64,000 nucleotides of DNA from Apostichopus japonicus. Taxonomy: Eukaryota > Echinodermata > Holothuroidea > Aspidochirotida > Stichopodidae. Position 1 is the first letter of the stretch; each line of letters begins with the position of its first letter. The DNA is taken from the NCBI RefSeq assembly GCF_037975245.1, contig NC_092568.1:31468501-31532500 (forward strand), read 5' to 3'. Below are positions 1-12,278 of this stretch, piece after piece. The notes beneath the pieces are model-generated. The model did no database searches. It was given only the letters and a program-made list of their open reading frames with translations, and was not told the DNA's origin. The position numbers and the translations under genes are program-made.

Positions 1-275
1 AATTTCCAATATCTTGTCCTGTTTGGGAAATTTATAAGGCTTTAAAATGTCACGCCAGCTGGAGCATGTTGGCCAAGCTGCCATTTTGCCTTAGATACTA
101 AGGTGTTTTTTTGTTGTTTTGGTATTGAACACATGAGGTACTGTATACACAGTGTGGGCTGCAAGCACATGAAACTATTGAGGGAGTGAAGGGTAGATTC
201 TGTTCTCTATCAATGAGACCTGAACCAAAGTGAAGATAATGTAAAGCCATGAAGGGTGGCTTTAGTCTCAACACT
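1..275. other. No feature seen
   Basis: AT-rich sequence with no convincing reading frame, repeat or RNA gene. Confidence 0.5.
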
Positions 276-505
276 GAGTGTTAGCTCAGTGGTTAACGCC
301 GGTGCCTTTCAATCATAAGGGTCCTCGGAGTTGGAGTCACTCCAAGATTAATGTATGTCGTCCAGTTACAGAGTTGTTGGCAATTGACAATTCATATTCA
401 TGGATGTTAAATATGAATCTATGAGACTGACTTCAGTCCTAAGCTTGCGGCTTTGATAAGCCAATGATGGCTTCTTTGCGAGTTCCTGCTTGCAGGAGGA
501 TCTAA
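276..505 (+). repeat. tRNA-derived SINE, family A, copy 1
   Basis: Starts GAGTGTTAGCTCAGTGG, containing the Pol III A-box TAGCTCAGTGG. A decayed B-box follows (GTTGGAGTC where copy 3 keeps GTTCGAGTC), then a body shared with copies at 35525-35717 and 47926-48153 (both - strand). The shared body includes TTAATGTATGTCGTCCAGTT and ends near CCTGCTTGCAGGAGGATCTA, itself a small hairpin. No poly(A) tail or target duplication was clear. The family name is not known to me; SINE identity rests on the tRNA-like head and three dispersed copies. Confidence 0.85.
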
Positions 506-1982
506 ACTACATACTCAATAATATATACGTTGTGTTTTTATATCAGCACTTCAAAGTTTCTCTCACTTTTTATTCTTCTAAACTATTCATTTAGATCTTA
601 GACTTTAAGTTGTGTATAATGTGCAGTTCTATCTTCAAGTTTGGTTACTTTCAACCATACATCATTCTCTCCCTGCCAGGGATAATATTGCTTTCTTTTA
701 CATTCCCTGTTTGGTACAGTTTGACAGATGCATGAAAATAGGCTAATTTCACCTTTATTGAAGTACGAAATTGTTTACTTTACGTGAATGTGCACGGATC
801 CGTGTAGCTGATTCGTTTGCCTGTCCCCTCTTTTTAGTTCCTCAAGTTCCCTGGAAATGGCAAAAGTGCGATATTTGTAAAGATTGAAAACGTGTCAAAT
901 TGTTGCAGTCACCCATAAAGGGAAAATTCAATCAGTCGAGAATTCTTTTGGCAACCTATGGATTGCGTATTGCCTGTGCACTCACCGTGGACGATAATAA
1001 CACTGCTCCCGTTTTTCTATTTGGAAGTTGAACTCTAAGCCATCTGGGAGGTCGGCTTCCCTTCCTTTCTTACAGAAGTTTATTTTGTGGATTGGATCTT
1101 TCAAAAAAGTAATGAATTTTAAGCAACCTTTGCGGTACTTGAAGCTTCTTCAAGACGTTCCGAGTTGAGCGGGAATTAATACCTGCTCAACCTTTTCGGT
1201 GGTGGTAAATTGTCAAGATCTATAAGTGCTTTGAAAGATTTCTGCCATTTTCATTTGACCTGTGGGAGACGATTAAAATATTCCCTCTAAAGCAGTGTTG
1301 AATATGTGTCACTTATTACTCGGTCGAAATTCAATTTTCATTGCAAGAAACTTAATGCTCCTACTATATATCATACAGCTTTGGGGAGGAAATTACCAGC
1401 AGATTGATAGAAAAGAAGATGTGCATATAGAAACTCATGGATATACTGTACTTTGAACATCCCATAATAGTTTGGAAGCAAGATACAGATTGATGGGCAA
1501 AAAACAGGACAGAAAATGAGGTTATAATCATAATCTGTGATATTGGCATGTTTAGGGCTTAGAACGCATGTTGGCAGGTCGCATGACAATTAAGGAAGAA
1601 TGTTTATGAAGAGGAGTGTACATTGGCTGGTATTATAGTAAGCAATTTAACACCATAGTAAGCATTAATTGGAATGATACACATGTTATATATAGCAAGT
1701 TAACATGACGGGCCTATATAGAATTCGAAAATTTTAGCAACGTAATTGCTAAAAAAGGCCAATGCATTAAAAAATTGGCAAGCTAAAATCAAAGTCACAG
1801 TTGCAGTTTCTGTGAATTAATACATCAGCGACATTAATTTAAATTAGCAGAAAAATGTCAGTACTTTTTACCCCTTGTACTGGCTAACGGCAAAATCCAC
1901 CGGCATTTAGCTATGTACAGTCAATAGCCTGAATATTGAGGCCTGCAATGATACTCATATGTTTATAAACATACAGGAAAAT
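506..1982. other. Non-coding stretch, nothing recognised
   Basis: AT-rich. Two overlapping short open frames on the - strand (1364-1589) lack any domain or splice context and are taken as chance. Confidence 0.5.
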
Positions 1983-2108
1983 AAGGATTACTAGATATAA
2001 TGTACAACATCTAAGGGAATAATTTAATTTAGGATTACTAGATATAATGTATAATTTAATTTAGGATTTCTATAGATATAGTGTACATCATCTAAGGGAA
2101 TAATTTAG
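1983..2108 (+). repeat. Short tandem triplication
   Basis: The segment AGGATTACTAGATATAATGT, or a close variant, occurs three times (about 1984, 2031 and 2064). The outer two are followed by the same stretch ending ATCTAAGGGAATAATTTA. The middle copy is shortened. Confidence 0.75.
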
Positions 2109-5100
2109 TGTTTAAACATTGTGTAGCAGTCTTGACTGCTTGAAACTCGTACAAAATCGTACAAAATATATTATGGTTCTTGTGTACCAAGATACATCTC
2201 TGCACTTTTGTAGCTAATTTGCTCATTCTGCATAGCATTTTGCAATGAGATATGGTCCGATGAATAATTCCTTGCATCTTATTATCTGTGATGTAGACTA
2301 AGTATGCTTACAGTGCGTAAAGTACAGTACGTTCTACTGGTCATTGTTATATAACATGAAAAACAAAATATGTTAAAATGAAGGAATAACTGCCTGTTTA
2401 TCTAAGTTGCTATATAAACACTTCACGGTACAGTTACAAATATATCAACAACTTCTATGATCTAGGTCCCTCTTTTACAGTCTGTTTTTGGTTGCACACA
2501 CATCAGATTTGGCCCTTAATCAAGTTAAAGCCTCATTTGGCACCATCTGCCCTGTATAAGATAACAGTATACACATATATCTTGGTATTGTATAACAAGG
2601 TGCAGTGATACTTACCTACATGTATGTGTGTATGATATTACAGGACTCACATAAAAGTGATATGTGCACTGGATTTCAGGTTAAATTTAGATATGATTTG
2701 TTTAAAATTGATAGTCTGTTATTTGCAATCGTTATCGTTCTTAATTATCAATGTCAGGGGTCATTTCTAAAGTTCATATATATACCCTCTACATGGTTTA
2801 CAGCATCCCTTCCCACAGGTCTGATCATTAACCCGCAAGTATCCTCCTTCTACCTTTAACAGCAATCATCCTTATTTTCAATTCCCCTCATTCATGTGAT
2901 TGTGAGTCACAAGTTTTTTTGAAAAGACAAAAAGTCATTCCCAATTTAAGCCAACCTTTCGAGCAATGCCCCTTCAGAGATCAATAATGATCTGCATCTA
3001 TCCTAAGATTTATGCAGCAGACAGTGTCTGGTTGGAATATGACTGTGACTGACTGTTTCCTTCAGACGTATCTCATATCGGTATGAGAATATCATTCTTC
3101 CTCCTCCTCCAGTAATTGCTTCAAATGGTGTTTCAAATGGAAGAATTGTTTTCCTTGAAGTCGAAAATTAAACATATTAAAGCAGTTCCCCCTGCCTACA
3201 GTATATTTTAAAGGGTAGGTAGCGTTGGGAGATAATCGACTTTGCAGCACTATGCTCTTCCAAATGGAGCAACCTGCATTGTGTTTTAATTTTAAACCAT
3301 CTTTTGCTAAAAGTAGTATCATCACATTTTAGCCTTAACTGATATGCAGATAAATTGTATTTAGGGTGAAAAGCTTTACATACTGCCTCTATTCCAATTA
3401 AATATCCGTATCATACGGATATCCGTATCATATAGTGTTGTTAATCGTATTATTCTGTGCCTAATTGAAAGTTGTTTAACTAGAAGTTTTCGGCACTTCT
3501 TTGTGTGGTCATGGTCATTGCCCCATTTTATAAGCCAAACGTTTTCTTTAAAAATTTTCTTGACGCTTCTTCGATGTGTTTGCAATGTGAACGTAGATTT
3601 GTTTGTAGCTAGTGTTGGATTCATCCAAAAATGGCTGTTAACGCAGAATGAGAATATTAAAGGAACTTTGATGTGTATAGTGATATTAGATATTTTGTAT
3701 GTATGCATACAGTAGAGTAGGCACACGTATGGACGTTCCTTATTAAATTCTGTAGTGCTGAATTACATTTATTCTTACACATGCAATCTTAAATACGTTG
3801 GTTTTATACAGGTACATCAGGAAATGTTTTCAAAATGATTCCATATAATATCATATGCAGTCTGTTCGTTCTATCAAATACTGTAAGTATAGGCCTGCCC
3901 TTACACAAAGTTTGAAGAAAATGCTACTTAAGTTTGCAGCCTGCCTGAATAAATCTTTCTCTACCTGTTTACTATACGGTTTTCATATAGTGTACATAAG
4001 ACAAAGCACACAATAGTCATCCATAGTAGATGGGCTATATAAATACACACTTACATATTGTTAATTAGAAATAAACTTAAAAAACTTTCACCCTTACTAT
4101 TGAAGGTAATGCTTAACATCTTTCCTCTTTTACTTATGACTTCTGTCTGCCCCTTGCTTGAATTCAGTCCATCATCATCATCATCATTTATTATTCATAG
4201 GTTACAAAAGAAAAGAATTATAAAACAGGTGTCAGCAAAGTTCATTACTTTTCCAGTAATTTGAAGAAAATTTTGACAAGTTTTGTGTGAAAGTCATTTG
4301 TGTAGCTGCCTCTCTGGCCTATTAAAGCAATGCGTTTTTATTTTCTTGTAAATTGAAGCGACTGGTTGTAGAACTCCAAGGTACTGGCCTCTTTACAAAT
4401 ACTTCCCAAGGAAGGTTTGTGTAGTCAAACATCTCAACAATGCACCGGGTTGTGTGTTTACCAGCAAACAAGATCAAGAATTACTTTGGTTTACTCCGTG
4501 TCCTTCAATCATGTACTGATGACCATCAAAATAATTTTGCCAGGGAAAGATCAGTGAACAACCTTTTACTTTTTATTCAGCATCATCCCAAGCAGAATAT
4601 ATGGTAGATGTGAATAGGATGTCACAGGTCTTGCTGGCCAATATATATGCTGTTTATATACAGAGTGGATGAGGATAAACATTTGTAATGAAACTGGAGT
4701 GTGTGAATACATTTTGTTCTTAAATAGTAAAATTGAAAATTATCCATATGTATCAACTGTCACAATACAAGCCAGCTCATAAAAGGCAGTAGAGGATTTT
4801 TGTAATGTCATGTTCAGTGTAGGACTAGACCTATTAGGTTCATGCACACGTACAGACATGTTAGTATTGTATGCCATGGCATACCCTCATGAACAAGAGA
4901 TTTTAACTATAATATTCAATGTTACCCTATGGAAGGGATCAATATCCAGAACCTATGATACAAAATTTAATTCATGGTATGGTTTGCCCACGCAGACTCA
5001 TTATAACACAGGGGATGTACTAGGAACTGATATACATAAACAGCCAGACTTCATTTAGTTCTATTGAGCAGAATTTGCATGTTTATGACCTTTGACCTAG

Positions 5101-5419
5101 CACAGGATCTAATTAAATATTCCATACATTGTTCAATCAATAATGATTAAATGAAACACATAGTTTATCAGCCTAGCTGTCTGCCTGTGGATGAGGAGTA
5201 AATTCTGCACTTTATACAACAAATTTATCTATGTCATCGTCTTCAAGGATTTATCAATGTAAAGTACTGTTTAGTTTTGTTAATTGACAGTCGTACATTC
5301 CTGAAATGTTTCAAACTGACAGAAACCGTGATTGAAACAGTCTCTTAGCATCACATCAGACACAAATGTATGCAAGGATTCCCCCTCACACGAGATTTTT
5401 GTGTGAAGTTTAATGTGAA
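2109..5419. other. Non-coding stretch, no gene recognised
   Basis: AT-rich sequence with scattered TACAGTA/TACTGTA strings and a short ATC microsatellite near 4170. The short open frames have no domain signature. A 10-bp perfect inverted repeat at 3402-3422 is listed separately. Confidence 0.5.
3402..3422. repeat. Perfect 10-bp inverted repeat with 1-nt centre
   Basis: ATATCCGTAT, C, ATACGGATAT, followed at once by a further ATCCGTATCAT. It could form a cruciform or be a dimeric protein site; function unknown. Confidence 0.6.
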
Positions 5420-6062
5420 GATAATTAAATATTCCCTGCCTCTTTCCTTTATATTCTTTTGATTACAATCTGAGCCTAAACAATGAGATCTTTCTCAGCA
5501 AGGATATTTTTCCTTTGATTCATTCAGAAAGATTTAGAAAAGTGAATGATAAATTTTGACTTGTCAGTCAGGCATCTCAAAGAAAATCAATACCCATGTG
5601 CAGCAGCAACATCGTACATGCTCTACAACAGCAATGTGTTTAAAGCTAGCTGCTACAAACATGAGAAATTTACAGACCGTGACATAAATGGCATAGAATA
5701 ATTAAGTATTCCCTGCACACTCTTTCATTCCTTAATTTGATAGCCTAAAAGACTTTCCCCAGTCTGTTCTCTAATGACAAGATGCTTCTCATCAGGAATA
5801 TTTTTCTTCTGATTCATTCAGAAAGATTTAATAAATTAAATAATAAATTTTACTTTAAATATGTCAGTCAGGCATCTCAAGAAAAAAAAAAATCAATACC
5901 CATGTAAAACATTGTATGTGCTCCAAAACAGCAATGTGTAAGCTGTTCTAGCATAACAAATTTATAGACCGTGACATGACATAGGATAATTAAATATTGC
6001 CTGCACCCCTCATAACTCCTATGATTTAAATAAAATTCTTTACCTTAGTCTTGTCTGCAAGT
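5420..6062 (+). repeat. Tandem duplication of a ~280-bp unit, with a partial third copy
   Basis: Unit A runs 5420-5695, unit B 5696-5984, and a partial unit C from 5985. All start with a variant of GATAATTAAATATTCCCTGC. A and B also share TGATTCATTCAGAAAGATTT, GTCAGTCAGGCATCTCAA, ATCAATACCCATGT and TAGACCGTGACAT (ACAGACCGTGACAT in A). Divergence between units is substantial, so the duplication is not recent. No coding potential. Confidence 0.8.
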
Positions 6063-7419
6063 GAAAAATTGTTTGTTGTTTGGAGTAGTTATTCATGTTT
6101 TGTTGGGAAAACTGGCGACGGCTGTTGTAAAATGTTCACTTGTTCACAAGTTATAAGCATTCCTAAAAGTATTTGAAAATTCAAATAATATAGTGAAGGC
6201 CCTGCTTAGCATCATCTACACCAGCTAGTGGCCAAATCCAGCCTCAGTGTTATAGCCAGAAGTTCAAAGCATTATATAAAGTTACACTATAGCTGGAGTG
6301 CTGTTGAACAACCAAGATTGATGGAATCTAAAGACATAAATTTGTGTTATTCATCATTTCTCTTCTTTTCATGGCCGACATATACAGCTGGTGATTTTTG
6401 ATCACAAATGTCTGTTGTAAAGCTGACAAGCTGGGCAAAAGATGTTTATACCAAAAGTTATTTTGCTAATTGGTCCCAAAATAGCCTCATCGTGGTTGGT
6501 AGAACATAAATTCTGTCATCTGAAAACATGTACAGTATTGGCAGTGGTATGATGTATGTATTACAATCTTGATTCAGATAGCTGGCTACCGAGAGCTGCA
6601 CTTATTTCAAAGTACAGCAGCCTTCTCTGCTGTTAATTTTTGTTGTTGGTAAAGTTGTAACACCAGTGTTATTCTAATTACTTCCATAACAATGCATTTT
6701 GTTATAGCTTTACCATGCAGTCATGTTTCAAATCAAAATAAAATGAAAGTGTGCTTTATTTAATATTTATATGTCATTTTATAGCTTACATATTTTTTAA
6801 GGGTCAACATTTTGGAGAATAAAAGCCAAATATAAGTACAAATGATTTCTGATTCACAAAGTAACAGTTTTATAGACAGACAGATGGACAGAAGCATCAA
6901 CAACAACTGTATAGTCCTTCCTCCCTATGATCCAACCTCTTCCTACAACCCACATATTTGCTGCTTAGCTTAGAGCTTAGAGTATTGTCCATCTCTGTCC
7001 TTATTAGTCGGGCTTTATGTTTCCCTGAAAGGGAAAACTATGGAGTCACTGATCTAACCTACCTTGCAAACTTGTGTGGAGGATTGCGGATTGCAAAGTA
7101 GGTGATGACTTCAACGCGGATCTCAAAAGTCGGTAACTACTAGTAGGGTTAGATTCGTCCAACACGGCAGCATACAGAACTGTTGTACTCAAAGCCGAAG
7201 CCAAAGGGAGTTAATGACGTCATGCATCCAGAGTCTATGCATGCTCAGTTCTTCAATACCGCCCCATTACCTTTCGGGAAACATTTTATACTGTAGTTTT
7301 GATTGTTCTACTCTACTTTCAGGCATACTGTACAAACTTGGTTTTTTGTCTTATTACCTTTGCATTATATCTCAAAGAATTAGCCTCACAAGTATTACAG
7401 CACATTAACCATCATTGTG
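6063..7419. other. Non-coding stretch with a GC-richer patch near 7000-7230
   Basis: No gene recognised. The 7050-7170 patch has imperfect inverted pieces: CTACCTTGCAA against TTGCAAAGTAGG, and GATCTAACCTA against TAGGGTTAGATTC. It may be an old foldback element. Confidence 0.4.
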
Positions 7420-7447
7420 TTTTACTACCTTTTGTAAGGTAGTAAAA
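7420..7447. repeat. Perfect 12-bp stem, 4-nt loop hairpin
   Basis: TTTTACTACCTT, loop TTGT, AAGGTAGTAAAA. No terminator or RNA gene context; read as a small palindrome. Confidence 0.7.
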
Positions 7448-10400
7448 TGCCTGTTTCTTAATTCTAAATGCTCGCTTAGAACTTAAGGTTCCAATTTAAA
7501 TCCATTGTTCATTTCTTAAACAACGTCCATGTGGAATATATTTGCTACGAAATGACCCGTGACCTTTACGACCGGACCTACCGATACTAATGAAGGTTAA
7601 ATGTGCTGCAGCTGCCTTGAGAGAAGTATAAAGAAGTTATGTAGTTTAAAACAAAAGCTAATTAATTGTCACATAACTGACCCAGAAATCTTAATTACCA
7701 TGGGGACCATTTGCAGTGTATAAACTTCATTCCGGACTCTGTATGCTATAGTTGTAACAGAAGACTAATTACCCTAGCTTGGCAATCATGCTATTGATCG
7801 CAATCTGCTGTCAGGGTAATTCATTTATAGTTTCTTGTTACTTTTGATAGGACGAACCTATTAGGTAAAGTGTTTTCAATGCGATATATAAGGTTGTAAA
7901 ATGGAAAACACTGTGCATGCGGTCTTTAGGTTGACACCGAAATTGAAGGAAGGTTTATCCTACTATTTGCAGTATACCATTAGTTGATCTACATTCATTG
8001 GAACTTGCCTCTGCCCGTGGGTGGATTGTTTGGAGAACATATATGTTATGTACAACAACTGACATTTAGAGGGAATGAAGAAAGCATACATGTCGCTGGA
8101 TTCTTGAGATAGGGATAGGGCAGAAAAGAACTAATTTCCATTTGTGAACCAACTAATAATTGATATCGAATGAGGTTTGTGGTTGACCACTTCTGTAATA
8201 GTTTTATTCCTAATGTTTCTGTAAGATGTACACATAAGGCATAGTCTGCCAAAGTATCCATTGATCAGAGCAGAAGCCCTTCTAAGACAGGACTCAAAAT
8301 GGGCTCAATTTGTTATTAAAGGATCCAGCATACAGATAAGTTTTTCAAATTTTGTAAACTAATTAATGAGAAATCATTCTAGAAACTTTTATATTTTGTG
8401 AAAACAGATCACTATTAAATGATAAAGATAAAAGTTGATTACATAAGGATGGTCTTTATTTGAGATATTGTATTTTTGCCATTTTACAAGAAAACTCAGA
8501 ATTACAAGGCAGTATAAATCAGAAAAACAATTTTTTTTGGTCGTCAATGACTTATAATCTCACCATTACAGTAATTATAATATATTATATCTGTTCAGGT
8601 AATACACCTAATGGTTTCTGTATGTGTTGTAATTTGAAGGATCTGCTCCATTTACAGAATGAGTGTGTATTGAAAAGCGTTAAGGTTTTCCTTCTTCAAG
8701 ATAACTTAAATAACAGAACTGACAAATTTGAAACGTTGATTGACATGGTATACCTGGAAGGCTGGAAAGAACCCGACAGATTCTAAGAGATAGTTACAGT
8801 TGATGACAGACTCTAGACAGGAATATTATAATGAAATGTCATGATATTATCTAATAACACTATACTTTGAACAGACATGCAAGCTTATAACATGTACAGT
8901 ACATTTTGTTTGTGCAAAGTCAATAGATGATGGGAGTGACAGCCACTAATGAAATCCTTGTACCATGTTACATATCTATGTTGGATAGTGAAACACCCTA
9001 GCACATAGCTATAGCTACCATATACTGTAGCCATGGATGAATCGTAAACTTGTATAGAATGGGCAGATAATTAGAGCATTTAAAAATGTCATTTGAAAAC
9101 AAGTCAATGGATCAATAGCATTTTGCAACCTATTTAAACCAAAATATATGCAATAAGATCCTACCCTAGTCTTTCCTATCCAAACTAAATATTCCCTTCT
9201 CCTCCCATCACACAAAAAAGCCTCCTTGCCCCTTCTCCCCCCCCCCCCCCCCGAAAAAAAGGAATAAGAGTATGAAATCATACTGGAGGTCAAATTGAAT
9301 CCAAGGTAGATGAATTGTTATAATTAGCTGCTCAGTGTATATTTAGCATTACATTGGGTGAAAAATCTTTGTAAATTTCTGTTTTAGTTTTTAAAATCAA
9401 ATGAAATGGTGTTGTGTTCAACAAAGAATTTGGTTGCTGAATCATTAACCAATCTTTGGGTTATAGTGGTCAGTATTGCAGCTGGTCTAAATTATGTTAT
9501 ACTCAAGTATGACAAATTGGAATAATGGGCTCATCCTTATTTGTCATCCATTTTGGATAAAATAGAAGTTAGCAGTCAATTTTTGCATGACGTTTACAAG
9601 GATCGTGCAAAACGATAGATTTATTATTTTCATCTCTCTGGCCATACTTGATTACTTTATTGATATTGATCTAGATTTTCTCAAAGTTTGAAATTAACTA
9701 TAAGCTTAATATTACTACTACTGAGAAAGTCACACTTTTAAAACTGCTTTGAAGCAGACTTTCTGATTTAAGCTGGCCGCTCTAAGTAATTCTTGAATGC
9801 TCCTAATCCAAATACAAAATCTTAAAAATATATTTATAATGACAATATTCCAAATTTAGAATTCAACTGTAAACAAAATGTAGCACACTTTTCTCTAGAA
9901 AGATATTCTCAGTTGACTAATGCACAGTCAAAATGATCAAAACTACAAAAACACAGTTTCAGTTGCAGATTTCCAAAGAACTTCTACATAATTACAACTG
10001 AGGCTACAGTAAGTTTGTGATTTTAGTCGTTCAAATTTTGACCGTTCCAATAAAATTGAGAAATGTATCGAATAACTACAGTATGCTGATTACAGAGATA
10101 CAGTAAATTTATTTTTCATGAATTGTCCTGTTGGTCTCTGATTATACCACCTATTTTTTTAATTTGAATTGTCCTGGAAGAATTTTACCCCTTTTCTTTT
10201 GAGTTTTGACCCTGTTCCTGCCCCCCCCCCCTTTTGAGTTTGACACTGTCCCAGCCCACTTTAATTGTTTGTGCATTATGAAGGTTGTGACATTACCTTG
10301 TAGATCTGTTTAAATTTTAAACACATTCATAAACCTTGTTGAAGTTTGTTGCACTATTACCATCTCCCTGACCTTTGCCTTTGAGTTTGGTGCCTTTATC

Positions 10401-11120
10401 CTCGGGCACTGTTAATGAGTATATATCAAGGTCATATCGACATGGGAAAAACCTTCAATTGCCTCTCATCAGGAGGGTGAATGAGCATATTTTGTTCTCT
10501 TAATGAGTTCCATTTGACTTGCTTCAATCCTACGGCCAAGTCCATGCTGATGGCGAAAGTTAATTTGATTTTTTCCCCAGAGCAGCTCCTCTGAGAGGCA
10601 ATTCATCGTGACCAACAGTGTTGTTTACTTTCACCATCTGTTAACAGAAAAATGTGTAAATTATATTAACTTAAACAGAAAGAAAGAAAAGGACTCTGTA
10701 GTGGCAGTAAAGTGTCGTGCTTTCATGTTTGTCTATATAGCCTATAAGAGTCATCTGCGTTACCTGCAAACTTTAGCATGTTTATAATTACTAAAAATGT
10801 TCAAAATAGCGTTTGTTTTTGTTCATATTAAGACTCAAGTTTTCTCCCACCTACGAAGAGCAGAGGAAATTGACATACAACAAGATCAGTATATGTATGA
10901 ATTTTAAAGAATAGTTTTGAAAAGTTTTCTTTTTGTGAAAACTTACATTTCAACCATATTCTGCACATGTATATGCAGTACCGACCATGTTAGAAAAGGT
11001 CTGCATTTGCCGTGTGTGAAATTTTGAATTGCTCCTTCTCCTTTCTGTATTGAACTGTTTCACTGCATTAATTAGACTATTTTAAATATAAATAAAAATA
11101 AAAATAAAATATTACTGTTA
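7448..11120. other. Non-coding stretch upstream of the neurexin exon
   Basis: AT-rich, with C homopolymers (16 C at 9237-9252, another near 10220) and an (AAAAT)n patch at 11090-11110. The largest open frame (8460-8786, + strand) has no recognisable domain and ordinary AT-rich composition. If the neurexin leader is spliced, this is intron or 5' flank. Confidence 0.45.
9237..9252. repeat. Poly-C tract (16 C)
   Basis: An uninterrupted C run followed by G and seven A. Similar G or C runs lie at 34322-34336 and 48349-48361, and near 35343, 39265, 41523 and 53295. Confidence 0.9.
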
Positions 11121-11158
11121 GCAAACTGCTTATCCACTCGAGAGCCTGTGTAGGAGAA
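11121..11158 (+). repeat. 5' part of a repeat module also present at 49.6 kb
   Basis: CAAACTGCTTATCCACT and GAGCCTGTGTAGG are matched at 49582 by CAAACTGCTCATCTACT and AAGCCTGTGTAGG. The similarity continues into the inverted repeat that follows, so the two places carry copies of one dispersed element. Confidence 0.7.
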
Positions 11159-11345
11159 TGTGTAAAAGTAAGTTGGCCTGATGTTTCGATCGTAGCAGGA
11201 TCTTCTTCAAAGGATAAATGACAAGTAACAGAAGCAGACGGGACTGTGCGTGTTTTTGTCCCGTCTGTTACTGTTACTTGTCATTTAGCCTTTGAAGAAG
11301 ATCCTGCTAGGATCGAAACGTCAGGCCAACCAATACTTTTACACA
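11159..11345. repeat. Long near-perfect inverted repeat (arms ~86 and 88 bp, 13-nt loop)
   Basis: Left arm 11159-11244, loop 11245-11257, right arm 11258-11345. The arms share AGCAGGATCTTCTTCAAAGG, ATGACAAGTAACAG and AGACGGGAC with only a few mismatches. RNA from either strand would form a long hairpin. It lies 65 bp before the acceptor of the neurexin exon. The arm sequence is also found, diverged, at 49632-49705, so it is part of a dispersed element rather than a gene feature. Confidence 0.9.
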
Positions 11346-11370
11346 TATTTTAAATATAGTAATTTATCAT

Positions 11371-11410
11371 ATTCTTTTCTCAAGAAATATTTCTTTTTTT
11401 TTCTATTCAG
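11371..11410 (+). promoter_or_regulatory. Polypyrimidine tract and 3' splice acceptor of the neurexin ATG exon
   Basis: A T/C-rich run ending TTCTATTCAG at 11410 precedes 129 bases of leader and the neurexin ATG. It makes a strong acceptor, implying that the leader is joined to a non-coding exon further 5'. A transcription start inside 11411-11539 is the alternative; I see no TATA box close by. Confidence 0.6.
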
Positions 11411-12278
11411 ATCTATTTGTTCCATGGTGTCCCAGAAATGGCTTCCCGAAGGCGATGATAGTTTCCTAATTGATACCGTACAGAGTGATTCAACTATCTG
11501 AAGGGGGGTTTTAAAAAACACATCTTTGGCATCATCAACATGGAAGAAGTCGACTCGAGACATCTAAGGAGGATCTTGCTGATAGCTACCCTGGTCGCAA
11601 TATTTTTCGGAAACACTATAGCATTGTACTTCACCAGTATTCAGACATCGTACTGTGAGTTTGAGAGATGGAACGCCAGCGTAAATGGCACTCTGAAATT
11701 TGAGTTTAGGACTAGCCAATCAGAGGCGTTACTACTTTACATGGACGACGGTGGGAACAATGATTACATGGAACTGGTGTTAGAAGATGGTCAGCTTCGT
11801 TTTCGTGTCAGGATACACAACAATGCGTGGACTGTTTTCATGGGAGAGGCATTGGACGACTCGTTATGGCATCAGGTGGTGATAGTCAGAAACGGTAAAA
11901 CAAGCGAACTGACATTGGACGATTACTCGCGGCACGGATCCGTCGAGGGTCAAGACGACGAACTGACCATCCGCACCAACCTGTTTGTGGGCGGAATTCC
12001 GCAAGACTCGGTCGACATGTCCGAGTTGTCCAACTCGGACGCATACCTGTATAAACACTTCCAGGGATATATCAGGAATTTGATCTACCGGACAAAGTAT
12101 GCCAGGTACCACTTTGAGCGGCCGAAACTGTTGTCTCGGACTTTCGTGGACGACGACGCCATCGACCTGTGTCAGAGAGTGAACCCCTGTGATAACAGAG
12201 GGTTGTGCGTGAGCACGGACGATGGACCGACCTGTGACTGTAGAGGGACTGGTTTTGAAGGGGAAGTTTGTGATGTTG
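11411..12278 (+). CDS. NRXN: Alpha-neurexin, first coding exon (signal peptide, LNS1, EGF1); 5' partial gene
   Basis: Neurexins are presynaptic single-pass adhesion proteins that bind neuroligins, LRRTMs and other partners; the alpha form has six LNS domains and three EGF domains. The coding part starts at ATG 11540 (A at -3, G at +4; an in-frame TGA lies at 11486-11488) and runs 246 codons plus one base. Residues 12-29 are a hydrophobic signal sequence after Arg-Arg. Residues about 30-205 form an LNS/laminin-G domain, with the segments DDGGNNDYMELVLEDGQLRF (69-88), a LWHQVVIVRNGK strand (109-120) and LFVGGIP (148-154). Cys 211, 217, 223, 232, 234 and 244 have EGF spacing. The exon ends in a clean GTAAGT donor at 12279, phase 1. 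A T-rich tract with TTCTATTCAG gives an acceptor at 11410, so a non-coding exon upstream is likely. The open frame to 12409 is intronic read-through. No LNS2 exon is visible downstream. The family call is firm; the exact paralogue and symbol are not, though invertebrates usually have one. Confidence 0.93.
11540..11593 (+). other. NRXN: Predicted signal peptide region of neurexin
   Basis: Codons 1-18 open the signal sequence: a charged start (MEEVDSRHLRR) followed by a hydrophobic core that continues to about residue 29. Seen directly: the charge and hydrophobicity pattern. The cleavage site is not resolved; a site near residues 28-31, just before the first LNS strand, is inference. A signal peptide in front of LNS1 is what an alpha-neurexin start should have, which supports ATG 11540 as the translation start. 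Confidence 0.7.

Noticed and set aside
3863-3884. Possible 22-nt exon before GTAAGTATAG
   Set aside because: Weak acceptor, frame-breaking length, and it lies upstream of the ATG exon.
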